From Acidobacteriota bacterium (GTDB lineage: Bacteria; Acidobacteriota; Thermoanaerobaculia; Thermoanaerobaculales; Thermoanaerobaculaceae): a DNA stretch of 9,178 bases. The DNA lies in contig JAJXUY010000041.1 of the NCBI GenBank assembly GCA_021782525.1, positions 1 to 9,178 on the forward strand, in the 5' to 3' direction. The position numbers and the translations under genes are program-made. The notes under the pieces were generated by a model. It made no database searches and was not told the DNA's origin. It worked only from the letters and a program-made list of their open reading frames with translations. The first letter of the stretch is position 1. The number at the start of each line of letters is the position of its first letter. Shown here piece by piece: positions 6,032 to 9,178 of this stretch.

Positions 6032-6736
6032 CTACCGCGGCAGGACGCGGTCGAGCACGATCTGCTGTTGCGCCTGGCGCAGCTTGACCAAGGTGCGGGC
6101 CGGGTAGTACCCGGAGCGCAGGCTGACGTTCGGGTAGGTGACGCAGCCGGGGCCGAGGAGCACGCCGGGGTTGAGCACCGTGTTGCACCCCGTGCGGCAC
6201 TCGTCGCCGAGCACGGCCCCGAACTTGCGCAGGCCGGTCCGCACGGTCTGGCCGTCGTGCGGGAAGCTGACCTCCCCGCCGACGTTCTTCACGTTGGAGA
6301 GGATCGTGCCCGCGCCGAGGTTGACGTCGCGGCCGAGGATGCTGTCGCCGACGTAGTTCTGATGCGGCGCGTGGGCGCCGTCGAGGAGGATCGCGGTCTT
6401 GACCTCGCTGTGGGCGCCGACGACGCAGCCGTCGCCGAGGACGACGCGGCCGCGCAGGTAGGCGCCGGTCCGGATCTCGCAGCGCTCGCCGACGACGAGC
6501 GGGCCGCGCAGCACCGCGCCGGGCTCGACGGAGGTGCCCGCCCCGATGAAGATCGGCCCGCCGAGGACGTGGACGCCCGCGGGCAGCCCGGGCACGATCT
6601 CCCACCGTGTCCAGGCGGCGAGGTAGTCGTCCAGGGCCTCGCCGAGCGCGTCCCAGACCGGGCGGCCGGGGCGGAAGACGGCGGCGTGGCGGAAGCCGTC
6701 GAGCGCGAAGAACTCCTCCGGGAGGAACGTTGGCAT
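6032..6736 (-). CDS. Left-handed beta-helix acyl/nucleotide-sugar transferase, GlmU-C-terminal-like
   Basis: This 234-residue protein is built almost entirely of hexapeptide repeats forming a left-handed parallel beta helix: GGPIFIGAGTSVEPGAVLRGPLV (59-81, with continued turns), IRTGAYLRGRVVLGDG, then VKTAILLDGAHAPHQNYVGDS (112-132), VNLGAGTILSNVKN (138-151) and VLNPGVLLGPG (187-197). The HxxHQNYVGDS and NLGAGTI order copies the acetyltransferase half of GlmU (KxxHLSYIGDA, NIGAGTI), where the histidine is catalytic; H122 or H125 is the candidate here. The nucleotidyltransferase half of GlmU is absent; instead a short alpha-rich lead (1-50) precedes the helix. It probably transfers an acyl group to a sugar nucleotide or related amine for envelope polysaccharide, but the substrate is unknown. 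The ATG at 6734-6736 was chosen because upstream codons overlap the phosphatase gene and look non-coding. TATACT lies 7 bases ahead, and there is no Shine-Dalgarno. Confidence 0.85.
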   Translation of the reverse strand: MPTFLPEEFFALDGFRHAAVFRPGRPVWDALGEALDDYLAAWTRWEIVPGLPAGVHVLGGPIFIGAGTSVEPGAVLRGPLVVGERCEIRTGAYLRGRVVLGDGCVVGAHSEVKTAILLDGAHAPHQNYVGDSILGRDVNLGAGTILSNVKNVGGEVSFPHDGQTVRTGLRKFGAVLGDECRTGCNTVLNPGVLLGPGCVTYPNVSLRSGYYPARTLVKLRQAQQQIVLDRVLPR

Positions 6737-6743
6737 GGCGCGG

Positions 6744-6749
6744 AGTATA
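6744..6749 (-). promoter_or_regulatory. Candidate leaderless -10 element TATACT of the acyltransferase gene
   Basis: TATACT ends 7 bases before the ATG at 6736, with no Shine-Dalgarno between. The stop of the phosphatase gene (6769-6771) lies about 20 bases further upstream. The sequence 17 bases above the hexamer (CTGAGT) matches only 3 of 6 bases of TTGACA. It suggests independent, leaderless expression. Confidence 0.5.
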
Positions 6750-6768
6750 GCGCCGGCCCCGAGGGGAC

Positions 6769-8016
6769 TCAGGTCGCGGCGGGGGCGCGCTTGACGACGA
6801 CGAGGGTCTGGTCGTCCTCCGGCGTCGCGCGGGCGGCGAACCGGCTCACCGCCTGGAACACGGTCTGCACGATCTCCACGGCCGGCCGGCCGGCGTGGCG
6901 GGCGACCAGGCGCTGCAGGCGCGCGATGCCGAACTCCTCGTCGTTGCGGTGATGGTGGCACTCGGTGATCCCGTCGGTGTAGAGGACGAGGATGTCGCCG
7001 GGACGCAGCTGCGCGAAGCCCCGCAGGTAGGTCGCGTTCGGTGAGGGGCCGAGGACCATCCCGCCCTCGCGCAGCAGCTCGACCTCACCGTCGTCGTGGA
7101 GGATGAACGGCTGCACGTGGCCGGCGTTGACGTAGATGAGGTTGCCGGTGATCTCGAGCTCCGCGAGGAACAGCGAGACGAACTTGGAAGCCAGCTTGGA
7201 GCGGTTGATGATCGCGTTCAGCCGCTCGACGGTGCGCGCGACCTTGAAGTCCCGCGTCAGCCCCATCCGCAGCCCCATGTAGACGTCGCGCACCTGCAGC
7301 GCGGCCGGCAGGCCGTGCCCGGACGCGTCGGCGATCACCAGGTCGAAGTTCTCCGGCGTGATCGGGATGTAGTCGAAGAAGTCGCCGCCGACGGTCTCGG
7401 CGGGGCGCGAGTCGCCGGCGATGTCGAAGTCGCCGTAGCGCGGCGTCCGCTTCGGCAGGATCGAGCTCTGGATCATGCGGGCGTCCTGCAGGATCGACTC
7501 GAACCTCTCCTGGCGCAGCTTCTGATTGATCGCGAGGCGGACGATGTTGAGCGAGGACTGCAGGTCCTCGGTGGAGCCGCGGGCTGGGTCGACGTCGAAC
7601 GAGATCAGGTAGTCGCCGTCCGCGACGGCGATCGCGGCGAAGCGCTCGCGCGTGCCGAGGTGGGCCTCCAGAGACGGGTCGAGCTCGGGCGCGTTGCGGG
7701 CCATCACGACGAGGCCCGAGTCGAGGACGGCCTCGATCGCGGCGTACTCGCGCGGCACCCGCATCCCGATCGCGCCGGCGTCGGCGGTGCCGAACACCTG
7801 CACGAGGTCGTACTCGCTCCCTTCGAGGCGGTAGATGCGTCCGCCGAGGATGCCGAGGTCGTCGCGGAAGTTGGCCGTCATGTAGCTGGTCACGTTGCCG
7901 ATGGTGCCGAGGATGTCGCCGGCGTGCTCGATCGCGTCGAGCGTGCGCTCGACCCGGCGGAAGAGGGACTTGGGGGTGCTGACGGGCAGCTGTGCCCGGC
8001 GCTTGCGACGACTCAT
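6769..8016 (-). CDS. SpoIIE/RsbU-type PP2C serine phosphatase with N-terminal GAF-like sensor
   Basis: This 415-residue cytoplasmic protein has no membrane segment. Residues about 25-165 look like a GAF-type sensory domain (helical start, then GGRIYRLEGSEYDLVQVFG and a closing block FAAIAVADGDYLISFDVDP). A helical linker QERFESILQDARMIQSSILP (169-188) is the usual entry to this family's catalytic domain. The phosphatase domain at about 190-410 has ETVGGDFFDY (207-216, D212), VIADASGHGLPAAL (227-240, D230), NAGHVQPF (297-304), VLYTDGITECHH (344-355, D348) and EDDQTLVVV (400-408, D401/D402). These are the conserved Mn/Mg-binding aspartates, so the enzyme is predicted active. In known members it dephosphorylates an anti-sigma-factor antagonist (STAS protein) in partner-switching. 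No STAS or HPK partner is present in the window. The ATG at 8014-8016 is preceded by GAGGT at 7 bases; a GTG three codons upstream is the alternative. The gene ends 32 bases before the acyltransferase start. Confidence 0.93.
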   Translation of the reverse strand: MSRRKRRAQLPVSTPKSLFRRVERTLDAIEHAGDILGTIGNVTSYMTANFRDDLGILGGRIYRLEGSEYDLVQVFGTADAGAIGMRVPREYAAIEAVLDSGLVVMARNAPELDPSLEAHLGTRERFAAIAVADGDYLISFDVDPARGSTEDLQSSLNIVRLAINQKLRQERFESILQDARMIQSSILPKRTPRYGDFDIAGDSRPAETVGGDFFDYIPITPENFDLVIADASGHGLPAALQVRDVYMGLRMGLTRDFKVARTVERLNAIINRSKLASKFVSLFLAELEITGNLIYVNAGHVQPFILHDDGEVELLREGGMVLGPSPNATYLRGFAQLRPGDILVLYTDGITECHHHRNDEEFGIARLQRLVARHAGRPAVEIVQTVFQAVSRFAARATPEDDQTLVVVKRAPAAT

Positions 8017-8023
8017 CGTTGAC

Positions 8024-8028
8024 ACCTC
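8024..8028 (-). promoter_or_regulatory. Ribosome-binding site GAGGT deciding the phosphatase start
   Basis: GAGGT is followed by 7 bases (GTCAACG) and the ATG at 8014-8016. It selects this ATG over the overlapping GTG three codons upstream and over the long open frame that continues to 8331, which has no protein-like composition. Confidence 0.75.
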
Positions 8029-8039
8029 ATTCGGGTTCG

Positions 8040-8066
8040 GCCTCGCCGTCGCCGACGGGTCGAGGC
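8040..8066 (-). promoter_or_regulatory. Two-part stem-loop in the leader of the phosphatase gene
   Basis: The outer stem GCCTCG/CGAGGC (6 pairs) encloses an inner stem CCGTC/GACGG (5 pairs) with a 3-base loop and a 2-base bulge. It lies in the 73-base gap after the lipoprotein gene. No T-run follows on either strand, so it is not a typical intrinsic terminator. The base of the stem is about 11 bases before the GAGGT ribosome site, so it could stabilise the mRNA or act on translation. Confidence 0.5.
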
Positions 8067-8089
8067 GCGAGCAGCTTACCACCGTGCGC

Positions 8090-9178
8090 TCAGCGGGGAG
8101 CCGTCGCCGCCGTGTCTGAGATCTCGCGCAGCATCGCGAGAGCCGACCGGTTGCCGGGCTCGAGCGCGAGCGCCCGCTCGAGGTCCTTCCGGGCGCGGTC
8201 GGGGCGGGAGCGGGCCAGCTCCGCCCTGGCGAGCGCGACCCACGGGTCCGCCAGCCGCGGCGCCAGCGAGCGCGCGCGCTTGTACAGCCGCATCGCGGCC
8301 CGCAGCCGGCCCTGGGTGAGGTCGAGATCACCGCGCACGATCAGCGTGTGCGGCGTGGCGTCCGTGACCTTGAACGCCTTCAGCGCCAGCTCGGCCTCGT
8401 GCTCGCGGCCGATCGACCGGTACAGCGAGGCCAGGTTGCCGAGGATGACCGCGTCTTCGGGGGCGACCGTGAGCGCCTGCCGGTAGGCCTCGAACGCGCC
8501 CTTGATGTCGCCGAGGCGGCGGCGCGCAACGCCGACGTTCCCCCAGGCCGGAGCGAACCTCGGGGCGAGCCTCGTCGCCCAGTCGAAGTAGTGCAGCGCC
8601 ATCTCGGGGTTGGCAGCCAGGAGCTCGTCGGCACCGCGGTTGTTGAGGTACAGCGCGGTGATCCAGAGGTCGTCGAGCGGCTGCAGGTTGGTGGGGAGTT
8701 CATGCGGTCGCCGGTCGAAGTCGAAGCAGTACCAGCTCGTTTCGTACGACAGCGCCGCGACGACGTGGTTGTTCACGATGATGAGGTCGCCCTCCTTCTC
8801 GGTCGCCTGCACGCGGCGCACGAGGGCCGTGGTGACGGGGAGGCCGAGCGACCGGCCCATCGCGACGAAGAGGTTGGTGAACGAGAGGCAGTTCCCCTCG
8901 CGGAGACGGAACGCCTCCTCGGCGGTGTACGTCCCGCGGTTCTCGTAGCGGAACGGGAAGAGCGTGCCGTCGAACAGCGCCCGCTGCAGCCGCCGCAGCC
9001 GGTCGAGCGCGCTGCCGCTGCCGGCGAGGTGGGCGGCGACGTCGCGAATCTGGGCGTTCACCAGCAGCGGATCGGGCACCTCGTTCGGGTCCACTCCGCG
9101 CCGCGCCAGCTCGGCCCGCCACGCCTCCGGACTCATGAACATCGTGCGCTGGGTGGTCGAGGCGCAGCCGGCCGCGAG
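8090..9178 (-). CDS. Transglutaminase-like domain and TPR lipoprotein (partial, start beyond right edge)
   Basis: 362 residues are in the window. The frame remains open through the right edge and reads LAAGC ASTTQ just inside it. LAAGC is a textbook lipobox with the lipidated Cys at 9164-9166, so the signal peptide and start codon lie outside and an internal ATG at 9140-9142 is not the true start. The first domain is transglutaminase-like: REGNCLSFTNLF holds the putative nucleophile (Cys codon 8888-8890), NNHVVAAL the His (8765-8767) and YCFDFD the Asp. The pattern EEAFRLREGNCLSFTNLFVA is typical of outer-membrane TPR proteins with such a domain. About four TPR units follow (PEMALHYFDWATRLAPRFAP, GAFEAYRQALTVAPED, AELALKAFKV, AAMRLYKRARSLAP, ARKDLERALALEPG). 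It is probably anchored to the periplasmic face of a membrane. The catalytic triad looks intact, but protease, transglutaminase or inert binding function cannot be separated by sequence. It ends 73 bases before the phosphatase start. Confidence 0.9.
   Translation of the reverse strand, partial: LAAGCASTTQRTMFMSPEAWRAELARRGVDPNEVPDPLLVNAQIRDVAAHLAGSGSALDRLRRLQRALFDGTLFPFRYENRGTYTAEEAFRLREGNCLSFTNLFVAMGRSLGLPVTTALVRRVQATEKEGDLIIVNNHVVAALSYETSWYCFDFDRRPHELPTNLQPLDDLWITALYLNNRGADELLAANPEMALHYFDWATRLAPRFAPAWGNVGVARRRLGDIKGAFEAYRQALTVAPEDAVILGNLASLYRSIGREHEAELALKAFKVTDATPHTLIVRGDLDLTQGRLRAAMRLYKRARSLAPRLADPWVALARAELARSRPDRARKDLERALALEPGNRSALAMLREISDTAATAPR

Noticed and set aside
3864..6107. A 747-codon open frame on the plus strand, antisense to the FecR/DUF6600 gene
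   Set aside because: It is a GC-rich shadow: composition is Arg/Ala/Gly/Pro-biased with no fold or motif, no ribosome site, and it opposes a gene with signal peptide, domains and strong Shine-Dalgarno.
5982..6605. Upstream 208-codon extension of the FecR/DUF6600 frame
   Set aside because: It overlaps the acyltransferase gene in another frame, has no protein-like composition, and the ATG at 5981 has both a signal peptide and the best ribosome site of the window.
6876..6898. Near-perfect palindrome of GGCC repeats flanked by CCACG/CGTGG
   Set aside because: It lies inside the phosphatase coding sequence and encodes a normal Ala-Gly-Arg-Pro-Ala stretch; GC-rich codon choice explains it.
6737..6961. 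Upstream extension of the acyltransferase frame to 6961
   Set aside because: It overlaps the end of the phosphatase gene and reads as Arg/Pro-rich noise; the hexapeptide protein begins naturally at 6736.
8015..8030. Five-codon open frame ending ATGA over the phosphatase start, possible leader peptide
   Set aside because: It has no ribosome site of its own, because the GAGGT lies inside it, so it is most likely chance.
8017..8331. Upstream extension of the phosphatase frame to 8331
   Set aside because: It overlaps the lipoprotein gene, is Arg/Ser-rich without a domain, and the GAGGT site selects the ATG at 8016.
1..9178. tRNA, rRNA, riboswitch, CRISPR, insertion sequence or phage element
   Set aside because: None could be recognised by reading both strands; all intergenic gaps are 73 bases or shorter.

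Overview
The window is a compact, very GC-rich (about 70 % by eye) bacterial chromosomal segment. All eight recognisable genes lie on the minus strand, so transcription runs from high to low coordinates. I see no RNA gene, insertion sequence, phage gene, CRISPR array or attachment site. Lipoproteins with SPII signals, a FecR/DUF6600 protein with a W/Y-rich core and a basic Arg/Pro tail, and a SpoIIE-type phosphatase together suggest a free-living didermic bacterium such as Acidobacteriota or Myxococcota. This is an inference from gene content; no marker gene fixes the phylum.

Layout in transcription order: (1) 9178-8090, a lipoprotein with a transglutaminase-like domain and TPRs, whose start lies outside the window although its lipobox is just inside; (2) 8016-6769, a sensor-type PP2C (SpoIIE/RsbU-like) phosphatase; (3) 6736-6032, a left-handed beta-helix acyltransferase resembling the C-terminal half of GlmU; (4) 5981-3858, a secreted FecR/DUF6600 protein; (5) 3826-2993, a small probable lipoprotein resembling DUF547; (6) 2952-1816, a class-V PLP enzyme; (7) 1794-484, a flavin-dependent halogenase-like monooxygenase; (8) 476-1, the N-terminal part of an ABC exporter running off the left edge. 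Gaps are 7 to 73 bases, so no stretch over 300 bases lacks a gene.

Genes 6-8 are tightly packed (gaps of 21 and 7 bases). They look like a small biosynthesis-and-export cassette: a PLP enzyme, a flavin enzyme carrying the three sequence hallmarks of halogenases, and an exporter. Genes 1-4 look like envelope and signalling functions.

The most striking non-coding pattern is that four genes lacking a Shine-Dalgarno (LbH, DUF547-like, PLP enzyme, halogenase) each carry a TAnnnT hexamer exactly 6 or 7 bases before the start codon. This is the geometry of leaderless transcription. The two genes with clear Shine-Dalgarno sequences (FecR/DUF6600 and PP2C) do not show it. If true, the cassette has internal promoters and is not one simple operon. 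Other non-coding features are a 13-bp ACCGGT-based palindrome at the -35 region of the DUF547-like gene, an 11-bp two-part hairpin in the leader of the phosphatase gene, and a 21-bp tandem repeat in the FecR/DUF6600 tail.
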